Assembly (NCBI RefSeq): GCF_913063425.1
Contig: NZ_CAJXYK010000041.1
Span: 1 to 57,924, forward strand
Length of the DNA: 57,924 nt
Source: an uncultured Thiohalocapsa sp.
Lineage (GTDB): Bacteria; Pseudomonadota; Gammaproteobacteria; Chromatiales; Chromatiaceae
Reading direction: 5' to 3'
Shown here piece after piece: positions 39,012-48,462 of the stretch. The number at the start of each line of letters is the position of its first letter. Within the stretch, counting starts at the first letter, position 1. The position numbers were made by a program, and so were the translations under genes. The notes under the pieces are model-generated. The model saw nothing but the letters and a program-made list of their open reading frames with translations. It made no database searches and was not told the DNA's origin.

Positions 39012-42000
39012 GCGCCGTCGCCGACCTGCTGGCCAAGCTCGCGGGGCGCGGCGTCCGGCTCAGCCTGGACGGCGATGGTCTGCGGGTGCGCGGACCCCGC
39101 GATGCCCTCGATGCGGCCGACACCGCCGCCCTGCGCCGGCACAAGGCCGAGATCGTCGCCCTGCTGCAAGCACAGGCGCCGGCGCCGGGCGAGCAAGCCC
39201 CAGCGCCGGGGCCGCGGCCGGCCGTGCTGCCGCTGTCGTTCGCGCAGGAGCGGCTGTGGTTCCTGGCGCAGCTGGAGCAGGGCGCCAGCGCCTACAACCT
39301 GGCCCTGACGCTGCACCTGGAGGGGCCGCTTCACGCCACCGCGCTGGCCGATGCCCTGGCCATGGTGGTCGCCCGCCACGAGATGCTGCGCACGCGCTTT
39401 GCGGCCGTTGACGGCACCCCCGAGCAACGCATCGACGCCAAGGGCGAGATCCCGCTGGAGCGCCTGGAGCTGAGTACCCTGCCGCCGAGCGAGCGCCTCG
39501 GGGCGGCCCGTACCGCGCTGCGCGCGCGTGCCCGCGAGCGCTACGACCTCGCCCGCGGACCGCTGCTGCGGGCGGTGCTGGCCCGGCTCGACGTGGATGA
39601 GCACCTGCTGCTGCTCGGCACCCACCATATCCTCGCCGACGGCTGGTCGCTGGGCCTGCTCACCGGCGAGCTGGATGCCGCCTACCGCGCCCGGCTCGAC
39701 GGCCGGGAGCCGGACCTGCCGCCGCCGTCGCTCCAGTATGCGGACTTTGCCCTGTGGCAGCGCCGACGCGCTCAGGGCGAGGCGTGGCGGCAGCAGCTCG
39801 ACTGGTGGCGTGGGCAGCTCGCCGATGCGCCGACGCTGCTGGGCCTGCCGACGGATCGGCCGCGTCCGGCGGTGCAGGACGGCGTCGGCGCGAGCCTGCC
39901 GGTGCGACTGGATGTGGAGACCGCGTCGCGGCTGGAGCACCTCGGCCGGCAGCACGGGGCAACGCTGTTCCAGGTGATCCTGGCCCTGTGGACCGTGCTG
40001 CTGCACCGCTGCAGCGGCGAGGACGACCTGATCGTCGGCACCCCGGTCGCCAACCGCAACCACCCCGGGCTCGAGGGGCTGATCGGCTGCCTGGTCAACA
40101 CCCTGCCGTTGCGCGCGGACCTCGGGGCCGAGCCGAGCTTCGTCACGCTGCTGGCGCGGCTGCGGCGCACGACCCTGGACGCCTACGACCACCAGGACAT
40201 CCCCTTCGAGCAGATCGTCAACGCCGTCGCCGTTGAGCGCAGCCTGAGCCATGCGCCGCTGTGCCAGGTGATGCTGACGGTGGAGTATGCCGAGTCCCAT
40301 CCCGCTGCCCGTGACTATGCCCTGGGCGCCGCCCGCGGGCGCTGGCTGGACACGGGCCGCGACAGCACCGAGCTGGATCTCGCCCTGGAGCTGGTGCGCA
40401 CCGGCGACGGCCTCGCGGGCTGGCTGGACTACAGCCCGGCCCTGTTCGACGCGCCGACCATCGAGCGTATGGCGGGCCACCTGCGCGTGCTGGCCGAGGC
40501 GGTCCTCGCCGACGCGCAGCGGCCCATCGCGACCCTGCCGCTGCTGACCGCGGCCGAGCGCCGCGTGCTGTTGGAGGATTGGAACCCGGCCGATCCCTGC
40601 CGCGACGCGGACGCCGCCGTCCAGACCCTGGTGGAGCGCCAGGCGGCGCTGACGCCGGATGCAACGGCGCTGATCGTCGCCCGCCCGGACACGGACCCCG
40701 CGCACAGCGAGCGCTTGACCTACGCCGAGCTCAACGCCCGCGCCAACCGCATGGCGCGCCGGCTGCTGCGGCTGCGCCAGCCCCCCTGCGACCCGGCCGC
40801 GGATGCCCTCTCGAGCGCCGGCCTGATGACGCCCCTGATCGGCGTCTGCATGGGCCGCTCGGCGGATCTCCTCGTCGTCATCCTCGGCATCCTGAAGGCG
40901 GGCTGCGGCTATGTCCCGGTGGACCCGGCCTGGCCGCCGGCACGCAACGCCGCGATCCTGAGCGATGCCCGGCCCTTTGCCGTCGTCGCCGAGCCGGATC
41001 TGCTCGACGCCGCTCTGCTCGCTGCCCATCAGCCCGGCGACGACCCACTCGGCGGCGTGATCCGCATCGATCCGGCCCGCATGCTCGACGCCTGCCGGGA
41101 CGAGGAGGGCGACGATCTCCCGTGCCGCACCCGGTCGGACGCCGTCGCCTATGTGATGTACACCTCCGGCTCCACCGGCCTGCCCAAGGGCGTGGTGATC
41201 GAGCATCGCAACGTCGTCGGCTACGTTCGCGCCTTCGTCCCCTGGGCGCGGCTGACCCCCGCCGACCGCGTGTTGTGGCACGGCAGCATCGCCTTCGATC
41301 TGTGCATCGAAGAGCTCTTTCCGGCGCTCGGCATCGGGGCCACGGTGGTGCTCTGCACCGACCCCGCCGGGGTCGACGCCATCGTCGCCACGCTGATCCG
41401 TCATCGCGCTACGCTGATCGGCGCCACCCCGCTGTTGGTGCAGTACTGCAACAGCCGCGCCGGGGAGCTGCCCGACCTGCGCTTCGTCGCCAGCGGCGGC
41501 GACGTGCTGCGCGCCGAGGACTGCGACCGGCTGCTGGCCCGCGGCATCGAGGTCACCAACTCCTTCGGCCCCACCGAGACCACGGTCACCGCCACCAGCC
41601 ACCGGGTGCAGCCCGGCGAGGACCCCCTGCCCATCGGCCGCCCGCTGGCCAATACCCGCGCCCTGGTGCTGGACGGGCATCGCAACCTGGTGCCCATCGG
41701 CGTGCCGGGCGAGCTCTGCATTGGCGGCGCCGGGGTTGGCCGCGGCTATCTGAACCGCCCGGCGCTGACGGCGGAGCGCTTCATCGCCTGGCACAACGGC
41801 GAGCGGCTCTACCGCACCGGGGATCGGGCCCGTTGGCGCGCCGACGGTCGGCTGGAGGTCATCGGGCGCATGGACCGCCAGGTGAAGGTGCGGGGCTTCC
41901 GCGTCGAGCTCGGCGAGATCGAGGCAGCGCTCGCGCTGCACCCGGCCGTCGAGCAGGCGGTGGTGGTCCCGCGGGTGGACGACGACGGTCAGAAGCGCCT

Positions 42001-43303
42001 GGTCGCCTACGTGGTGGCGGCGCCGGGCGCCACCGCAACGCCAGCGCAGGCCGCCGCGGCCGATGACCCGGCCGGCCGGCCCAGCCTCCTGCCCGATGCG
42101 CTCCGCGAGCATCTGCGCCCGCGCCTGCCGGCCTGGATGATCCCCGGCGCCTTCGTGCCCCTGGAGCGGCTGCCGCTGACGCCCACCGGCAAGGTGGACC
42201 GCAAGGCGCTGCCCGAGCCCACCGCCGCCCCGACGGGGGATACGACACGCCATCCGCGCAGCGTCACCGAGCAGGACCTGCTCGCGATCTGGCGCGAGGT
42301 GTTGCAGAACCCCGCGGCCGGCATCTTCGACGACCTCTTCGAGGTCGGCGGCCATTCCCTGCTGGCGATCCGTCTGGCGGCGCGCATCGGCGACGCCTTC
42401 GCCACCAAGCTGCCGCTCCAGGCCCTGTTCCGCTATCCCACGGTGGCGCAACTGGCCGGCTTCCTGGAGCAGGCCCATCCGGAGCGCAGCTGGTCGACCC
42501 TGGTCGCACTGCAGCCGCGCGGCGAGCTGCCGCCGCTGTTCTGCGTGCCGGGCGACGGCGGCAACGTCTTCTATTTCCATCCGCTGGTGCGGGCCCTGGG
42601 CGTGGATCGGCCCTGCTGCGGGCTGGAGTCCCTCGGCCTGGACGGCAAGCAGCCGCCGCATGCCACGGTCGAGGCCGCGGCCGCCCATCACATCGAGCAG
42701 ATCCGCACCCGCTGGCCCGAGGGGCCCATACACCTGGCCGGGCATTCCTTCGGCGGCCTGGTCGCCTTCGAGATCGCGCAGCAGCTGCACCGCGCCGGCG
42801 CCGAAGTGGGCATGCTCGCGATCCTCGATACGCTGCCCCCGTCCATGCCGCTGCCCAAGGCCACGGATGCGGAGCTGATGACCATCTTCGAGGGCCTGTT
42901 CGCCGAGGAATACGGCCGGCCAACGTCATTGACCGTCGCGCAGCTGGAGCCCCTGGAGCCGGCGCAACGCCTGGAGGCACTGCGCGCCGCCCTGGAGCGC
43001 CTGGAGGCCCTGCCGGCGGGGGCCGACACGGCCCAGGTGCGCAGCCTCTTCGAGGTCTTTCGCATCAACAATCACACCGAATACCACCCGCGTGAGGTCA
43101 TCGCCCGGCCGTTCGAGCTGCTGCTGGCCGAGGCGGCACCGGCCGCCGAGCGCGAGCAGATCGTCGCCGGCTGGGCCGAGCTCGGCGAGCCTCGGGTCCG
43201 GCTCGTCCCCGGCAGTCACACCACCATGACCTATCCGCCGCACGTCGAGGCGCTCGCCGAGCAATTGCGCGATTGCCTGGCCCGCGCCGAGGCCGGCGCT
43301 TGA
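39008..43303 (+). CDS. Terminal NRPS module: TubC-type docking domain-C-A-PCP-TE
   Basis: 1431 residues. GTG 39008 overlaps the previous stop (GTGA) and starts exactly at a TubC-like docking domain (VADLLAKLAGRGVRLSLDG, then LRRHKAEIVALL); the longer upstream open frame is a shadow of the previous gene. C domain about 74-500 with HHILADGW; A domain about 530-1060 (A3 MYTSGSTGLPKG, A5 NSFGPTETT, A8 GRMDRQVKVRGFRVELGE); PCP VGGHSLLAIR near 1115; type I thioesterase from about 1175 with GHSFGG near 1240. The by-eye pocket D-L-E-L-V-S-S-V-T-K keeps Asp235, so an alpha-amino acid; Glu239 is also found in known lysine and ornithine codes, suggesting a basic residue. The TE releases the product by hydrolysis or cyclisation. 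Confidence 0.95.
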
Positions 43304-43395
43304 TCCCGGACTCGGCTCCTGCATCCCCCGGTATCCCCCTGTATCGCCAAGCGCCGCACTCGCTCCGTCCACCCACGAGGATTGATTTCAGCGTC

Positions 43396-45135
43396 ATGTA
43401 CATACTCGGCATCAATGCCCTCTTTCACGAATCCGCCGCCTGCCTGATCAAGGACGCGCAGCTCCTGTCCATTGCCGAAGAGGAGCGCTTCAACCGCATC
43501 AAGCACGGCAAGCAGGTGCTGATCGACAACCCGGACGAGTTTCCGATGGCGTCCATCGCCTATTGCCTCGAAGAGGCCGGGATCGGCCGGGGCGACATCG
43601 CCCACATCGGCTATTCGGCGGTGCCGGCCAAGTTCGAGCGGCGCAAGGAACGCCTCGCCACCGGCGCCTTCGGCGAGGAATGGCTCGACGACGCCGAATG
43701 GGAGCGCGGCCAGCAGGCCCTGGAGCGGGTCCCGGGTGCACTGCGCGCGCTGGGCTTCGACGCCCGTTTCCACTGGGTCGATCATCACGGCGCCCATGCC
43801 GCGTCGGCCTACTATCCGTCCGGCTTCGATGAGGCCGCGGTGCTGTCCATCGACGGCACCGGCGAGGACGAGACGGCGGTGTATTTCCACGGCCAGGGCC
43901 GCCGCCTGGCGCGGCTCGGCGGCATCCCCTATCCGTCATCGGTGGGCCTGCTCTGGGAGGTGGTCTCGCTGTATCTGGGCTTCGGCATCTACGACGCCGC
44001 CAAGATCATGGGTCTGGCCAGCTACGGCGACCCGCAGCGCTTCCTCGGGCGGATGCGGGGCATCTTCGAGCCGATGGCGGACGGCACCTTCGTCATCGAC
44101 CACGACCTGGTGCGCTTCGGCCGCCTGGAGTACTACCCGCCGAATGCCTACCTGGACGGCCTGGAGCAGCTCTTCGGCATGCGCCGGCGCCAGGCGTCCG
44201 AGCAGCTGACCCGCGACCACGAGGACATCGCCGCCGCGTTGCAGGCGCTGACCAACGAGCTGGTGCTGCACATGGTGGAGCATCTGCACAAGACCACCGG
44301 CTCCGAGAACCTCTGCCTGGCCGGCGGCGTCGCGCTGAACTGCGTCACCAACAGCTTCGTGTTCGAGAACGGACCGTTCAAGCGCCTCTACGTGCAGCCC
44401 ACCTCCCACGATGCCGGCACCGCCATCGGCGCCGCCTACTGGATCCGGCACAACGTGCTCGGCGAGACCGCCCGCGGGAGCATGGACCACGCCTACTGGG
44501 GGCCGGCGTTCCCGGACGAGCGCATCGAGCAGGCGCTGACCGCCGCCGGGCTGCGCTATCGTCGCAGTGACCGCCTCGAAGAAGAGGTCGCCGGCTTCAT
44601 CAACGAGGACAAGATCGTCGCCTTCTTCCAGGGCCGGATGGAGACCGGCCCCCGGGCGCTCGGCAACCGCAGCCTGCTGGCCAACCCGACGCATCCGCAG
44701 ATGCGCGACATCCTCAATGCCAAGGTCAAGCACCGGGAGTACTTCAGGCCGCTGGCCCCGAGCGTGCTGGCCGAGGAGGCCGAGGCCTGGTTCGAGATCG
44801 CCAAGCCCACCAGCGCCGGCGACTACATGCTGATGACCTACCCCGCGCGCGCCGAGGTCGCCGAGCGCATCCCGGCGGTGGTGCACGTGGACGGCTCCTG
44901 CCGCATCCAGGCGGTGCGCCGCGAGACCAACCCCCGCTACCACCGCGTCATCAGCGAATTCAAGAAGCTGACCGGCGTGCCGGTGGTGCTGAACACCTCG
45001 TTCAACGACAGCGAGCCCATCGTCTGCACGCCGGAGGACGCCATCGCCACCTTTCTCAAGACCCGCATCGATGTGCTGGCCATCGGCGATTACCTGGTCA
45101 TCAAAGACGATGATCAACAGGCGGCACGCGACTGA
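43396..45135 (+). CDS. Carbamoyltransferase, NodU/CmcH/TobZ family (copy 2)
   Basis: A 579-residue O-carbamoyltransferase. Motifs: LGINALFHESAACLIK at the N-terminus, DHHGAHAASAYYPSGF (metal ligands), LAGGVALNCVTNS, FQGRMETGPRALGNRSLLAN and LNTSFNDSEPIVC. It transfers the carbamoyl group from carbamoyl phosphate to a hydroxyl, presumably on the released or bound product of the assembly line. ATG 43396 is the natural family start; the open frame further upstream lacks similarity. It follows the terminal NRPS by 92 bases and precedes a methyltransferase, repeating the gene pair at 9193-11813. The two carbamoyltransferases differ enough to act at different positions. Confidence 0.9.
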   Translation: MYILGINALFHESAACLIKDAQLLSIAEEERFNRIKHGKQVLIDNPDEFPMASIAYCLEEAGIGRGDIAHIGYSAVPAKFERRKERLATGAFGEEWLDDAEWERGQQALERVPGALRALGFDARFHWVDHHGAHAASAYYPSGFDEAAVLSIDGTGEDETAVYFHGQGRRLARLGGIPYPSSVGLLWEVVSLYLGFGIYDAAKIMGLASYGDPQRFLGRMRGIFEPMADGTFVIDHDLVRFGRLEYYPPNAYLDGLEQLFGMRRRQASEQLTRDHEDIAAALQALTNELVLHMVEHLHKTTGSENLCLAGGVALNCVTNSFVFENGPFKRLYVQPTSHDAGTAIGAAYWIRHNVLGETARGSMDHAYWGPAFPDERIEQALTAAGLRYRRSDRLEEEVAGFINEDKIVAFFQGRMETGPRALGNRSLLANPTHPQMRDILNAKVKHREYFRPLAPSVLAEEAEAWFEIAKPTSAGDYMLMTYPARAEVAERIPAVVHVDGSCRIQAVRRETNPRYHRVISEFKKLTGVPVVLNTSFNDSEPIVCTPEDAIATFLKTRIDVLAIGDYLVIKDDDQQAARD

Positions 45136-45244
45136 GGGCGACCGGCGCCGGCGACCAACGACCGCAAGCAGGCGACTGCACCGGCCCGGGTTGCCGCCGT
45201 CTGCACACCCTTGCCCAACGACCGAACCGACACGAGACAGCATC

Positions 45245-46096
45245 ATGACCGAAGCCGCCAGCCCGGAAGAGGCCCTGCAACAGGTGATCGCGCGCAAGCG
45301 CCTCACCCGCATCAACGACTACTTCGTGGTCACCGACCGGCTCGACTACGACGCCATCGACCAGGTCTTTCCCCTCTACGCCGAGCAGCAGTTCTTCCTG
45401 GACGAATTGGTGCGGGAGAAGCTTTCGGGCGCCGAGGCCCTGGAGATCGGTCTCGGCTCCGGGGTGCTGTCCATCGGCGTTGCCCGCGCCGGCGCCGCAC
45501 GGGTCACGGCCCTGGAGATCAACCCGCGGGCGAAGAACACGGCCGGCTTCAACATCGTCATGAACGGCGTGGAGGACCGCATCGCCATCCTCGACGGCGA
45601 CGCCGACGTGCTGCGCCCGGTGGCCGGCCGCACCTTCGATTACGTCTTCTCCAACCCGCCCTTCGAGCCGACGCCGCCGGATCAGGCCTTCTTCTACCAT
45701 TCCGCGGCCGGGCCCTTCGGCCTGGATTTCATCGAGAAGATCTTTGCCGGCATCGACGGCATTCTTGCCGCGGACGGGCATCTGCAGATCGTCACCGCCG
45801 CGCCGGGCGACGATGACGGCCCCTTCATGCTCGCCGACCTGGCGCGCAAATACCTCGAAGGCAAGACGACCATCGTGGTCAGTAAGGCGAGCCTGGACTA
45901 TTACGCGGCCCTGGACTGGCTGCCCGAGAAGGGCCTGTTCACCGTCGAGCAGACCGAGCGACTCAAGGCCATGGCGCGCGAGGCCGGCATCAAGCGCTCC
46001 TTCCTCTGTGTGCTGCACCATGACCGCCAGGGCTCGGGCGTCGACATGCGATGGGCCGACAAGGATTACGCGTCACCGGAGGTGCCGCTCGGCTAG
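45245..46096 (+). CDS. SAM-dependent methyltransferase, NPPF type (pair 2)
   Basis: A 283-residue class I methyltransferase. Motif I LEIGLGSGVLSIG (about 65-77) is identical to that of the paralogue at 9193-10029; LEINPRAK, SNPPFEPTPP near 138 and VTAAPGDDD follow. NPPF-type motifs usually belong to N-methyltransferases. The ATG at 45245 gives an N-terminus matching the paralogue (DQVFPLYAEQQFFLDEL). The stop codon TAG is the first triplet of dispersed repeat copy 3, so the repeat inserted at, or provides, the end of the gene. 109 bases separate it from the carbamoyltransferase. Confidence 0.85.
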   Translation: MTEAASPEEALQQVIARKRLTRINDYFVVTDRLDYDAIDQVFPLYAEQQFFLDELVREKLSGAEALEIGLGSGVLSIGVARAGAARVTALEINPRAKNTAGFNIVMNGVEDRIAILDGDADVLRPVAGRTFDYVFSNPPFEPTPPDQAFFYHSAAGPFGLDFIEKIFAGIDGILAADGHLQIVTAAPGDDDGPFMLADLARKYLEGKTTIVVSKASLDYYAALDWLPEKGLFTVEQTERLKAMAREAGIKRSFLCVLHHDRQGSGVDMRWADKDYASPEVPLG

Positions 46097-46250
46097 GGAA
46101 GCGCTGATTGATCAGCGCTTCCCGTGCGGGGCAGGATGCTCCGCCCTTTTCGGCGACGTAAGTCGCTGAAAATGAAGCGAAGCGGAAACCGCCGTTTTCG
46201 CTTCGCGTGCTGAAAATGGGCAGGAAGCCCATTTTTCAGCGTCTCCCTTG
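46094..46250 (+). repeat. Dispersed hairpin-rich repeat, copy 3
   Basis: Starts TAGGGAAGCGCTGATTGATC and AGCGCTTCCC, a near-perfect 28-base palindrome, then GTGCGGGGCAGG, GATGCTCCGCCC, GCTGAAAATGAAGCGAAGCG, a second hairpin around GGAAACCGCCGTTTTCGC, a third hairpin AAAATGGGCAGG/AAGCCCATTTTT, and GTCTCCCTTGG. It is about 155 bp and has no coding capacity. It directly follows the methyltransferase stop and, with strong stems and a T-run, could terminate the main operon. Copies: 4056-4240 (same orientation) and 12513-12671 (inverted). Confidence 0.8.
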
Positions 46251-46707
46251 GCGCCGGGTCATCCGGCAGTCTGTCGCATGGGCCTTGATCATCACTTCGG
46301 CCGCCACGTGACCGGCGCGACGGGGCGCAGGGCGTCCGCCCCGGCTTTCACGCTGGAGCGCGGCAGCCGGCCCGGCCCGTCGTGCCGGCGCAAGCCGCTT
46401 GGCTCCGGCAAGCATGCGTCTGGCAGCGCCAATGGATCGGCGGTCGCCTCAATCCGTCGGTCGGTATCCTGCCGAGTGTCGCCCTCCGCGGGAGCCGGCA
46501 CCGGGCCGCCGTGGTGGTCGACACGCTTCGACCCGAGCCTTCGCTGACCATCGACACTGCCACCGCCATGCACGACCCACGTCCCACGCCCGCCGGGCAA
46601 ACGCCTGGCACGCCTGGTCCGCCGGCCCCCGGCCCTCGCCGCGATGGGCACCGCCAAGCGCCGATCACGCCCTGTGCCCCGGCTCGCCCGGGCGGGAGCT
46701 GCCGCCC
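46251..46707. other. Non-coding spacer between core and tailoring genes
   Basis: About 460 bases with no gene I can support. It may carry the promoter for the SDR-oxygenase-radical SAM set; no consensus boxes are obvious. Confidence 0.45.
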
Positions 46708-47448
46708 ATGCGTGGACTGAAGGGCAAGCGGGTCGTGGTCACCGGCGGTGCCCGCGGCATCGGGCGCGCCGCCGTCGAGCGTCTGTTGGAGGAAGGCGCC
46801 CGCGTTGCGGTGATCGATCAGGACGCCGAGGGCTGCCGCGCCCTCAACAGCGCGCTTCCCGAGGTCGTGACGGTCTGCGCCGATGTCGCCGATGAGGCTG
46901 CGACGGAGCAGGCCTTCACCGAGATCGAGCAGGACCTCGGCGGTCTGGACGCGCTGTTCAACAATGCCGGCATCAGCGCGCCCCGCGCGTTTCCGGAGCT
47001 CTCGGCGGCCCAGTGGCGGCGCACCCTGGGCGTGGATCTCGACGGCGTCTTCCTCTGCGCCCGCGCCGCGGCGCGCCGGATGGGCGAAGGCGTGATCATC
47101 AACATGGGCTCGGTCAGCGGGATGCTGGGGATGCCGGGCTATGCCGACTACAACGCGGCCAAGGCCGGAGTCATCGAGCTGACCCGCACGCTGGCGCTGG
47201 AGCTGGCACCGCGATTGCGCGTGGTGTGCATCAGCCCGGGCTATGTGCTGACCCCGATGCAGGAGGCCGAGTACAGCGCCGAGGAGATGGCCGCGCTGAA
47301 TGCCCGCATCCCGCTGCAGCGCCATGCCGACCCGACGGAGATCGCCGCGCTGGTGGCCTTTCTCGCCTCGGACGAGGCCACCTTCATCACCGGCTCGAAT
47401 CTGGTCATCGACGGCGGCGAATCCGCCGGCGGCACCGCCAGTCTGTGA
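46708..47448 (+). CDS. Short-chain dehydrogenase/reductase
   Basis: A 246-residue classical SDR. TGGARGIG near residue 12 binds NAD(P), NNAGIS near 88 is the structural motif, catalytic Ser lies in INMGSVSGM and Tyr/Lys in YADYNAAKAG. An Asp at the end of strand 2 (VAVIDQD) favours NAD over NADP. The substrate is probably a hydroxyl or keto group of the cluster product. ATG 46708 has GGGAG at about nine bases; the longer frame upstream is spacer. It begins a second rightward gene set and is followed after 20 bases by the oxygenase gene. Confidence 0.9.
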   Translation: MRGLKGKRVVVTGGARGIGRAAVERLLEEGARVAVIDQDAEGCRALNSALPEVVTVCADVADEAATEQAFTEIEQDLGGLDALFNNAGISAPRAFPELSAAQWRRTLGVDLDGVFLCARAAARRMGEGVIINMGSVSGMLGMPGYADYNAAKAGVIELTRTLALELAPRLRVVCISPGYVLTPMQEAEYSAEEMAALNARIPLQRHADPTEIAALVAFLASDEATFITGSNLVIDGGESAGGTASL

Positions 47449-47468
47449 CCGACGCACAGGAGTACGCC

Positions 47469-48392
47469 ATGCAACCGCTGGAGCAGGCGGCATCTGCACC
47501 CGCCGCCGCCGAACCCCTGTCCATGGCCACCGTCGAGCGTGTCACGCGCCTGACGCCGGACGAATTCAGAGCAGGCTTCTTCCGGCCGGGCCGCCCGGTG
47601 CTGATCACCGACATGGCGACGCAATGGCCCGCGTGCCGACGCTGGTCGTTCGGTTTTTTCGCCGCGCTCGATCCCGGTCGCGCGGTGACCCTGGAGCAGG
47701 GCAATGTGCTGCAGGGCGAGACCGCCTTCGCGTCGGCACCGCTCGGCGACTATCTGAGCGAGCTCGCGGGCGCGCCGGGCAGCGCGGCGCAGGGCAGCGG
47801 GGAGCCGGCGGCGCCGGCGCCCGGCGCCGATGCCGACAAGCGCTACCTGTCGATGTTCCGGGTCTTCGAGCAGTTTCCGCAGCTGCGCGCCGACGTGGAC
47901 TTCTCCCTGTTGGAGGCGGTGACGCTGAAGCGGGTCTATTTCGCCTGGCTGGGTCCGGCCGGGACCCTGACCGGCTATCACATCGACTGGATTCACAACA
48001 TCCTGGCCCAGATCAGCGGGCGCAAGCGCGTCTGGCTGGTGCCGCCGTCGGCATCGCGGGCCATGTATCCGAGCCGCAAGTACGACTACCGCTCGACGCT
48101 GAGCGAGGTGGAGCCAAGCACCTGGGACGCTGCCAAGCACCCGCTGTTCGCGGACGTGCGCCCGGCGGAGGTGACGCTGGAGCCGGGTCAGATGCTGTTC
48201 ATCCCGCGTGGTTGGTGGCATCGGGTGCAATCGCTGACGCCGTCGATCAGCATCAACGCCTTCGGGCAGGACCTGACGGGCCTGCTGTTGCACCAGAGCC
48301 GCGCCTCGCTGCTCGATCTGCTGCATCGGGCGGGCCTGTACGGTCGCGGCGATTGCACCTGTCACCAAGGCGAGCACAGCCGTCACGGTTAG
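47469..48392 (+). CDS. JmjC/cupin_8-type Fe(II)/2-oxoglutarate oxygenase
   Basis: A 307-residue cupin-like protein of the JmjC/factor-inhibiting-HIF group. The iron ligands are readable: HID within GYHIDWIHN near 172-174 and the distal His in PRGWWHRV near 251. GRKRVWLVPP and EPGQMLFIPRG are characteristic strands. Bacterial members hydroxylate amino acids, peptides or small metabolites using O2 and 2-oxoglutarate. A low-complexity Ala/Gly/Pro insert near 100-120 is not part of the fold. The C-terminal tail contains CTCH. AGGAG precedes ATG 47469 at the correct distance. Probably hydroxylates the peptide product, creating a site for carbamoylation or sulfation. Confidence 0.85.
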   Translation: MQPLEQAASAPAAAEPLSMATVERVTRLTPDEFRAGFFRPGRPVLITDMATQWPACRRWSFGFFAALDPGRAVTLEQGNVLQGETAFASAPLGDYLSELAGAPGSAAQGSGEPAAPAPGADADKRYLSMFRVFEQFPQLRADVDFSLLEAVTLKRVYFAWLGPAGTLTGYHIDWIHNILAQISGRKRVWLVPPSASRAMYPSRKYDYRSTLSEVEPSTWDAAKHPLFADVRPAEVTLEPGQMLFIPRGWWHRVQSLTPSISINAFGQDLTGLLLHQSRASLLDLLHRAGLYGRGDCTCHQGEHSRHG

Positions 48393-48462
48393 GACCGGAT
48401 CGGCCGCATCCGGGCTGGAGTCCGGGCCGGCCGGCGCCCCGAGACCCGAGAGAGCCCCGTCT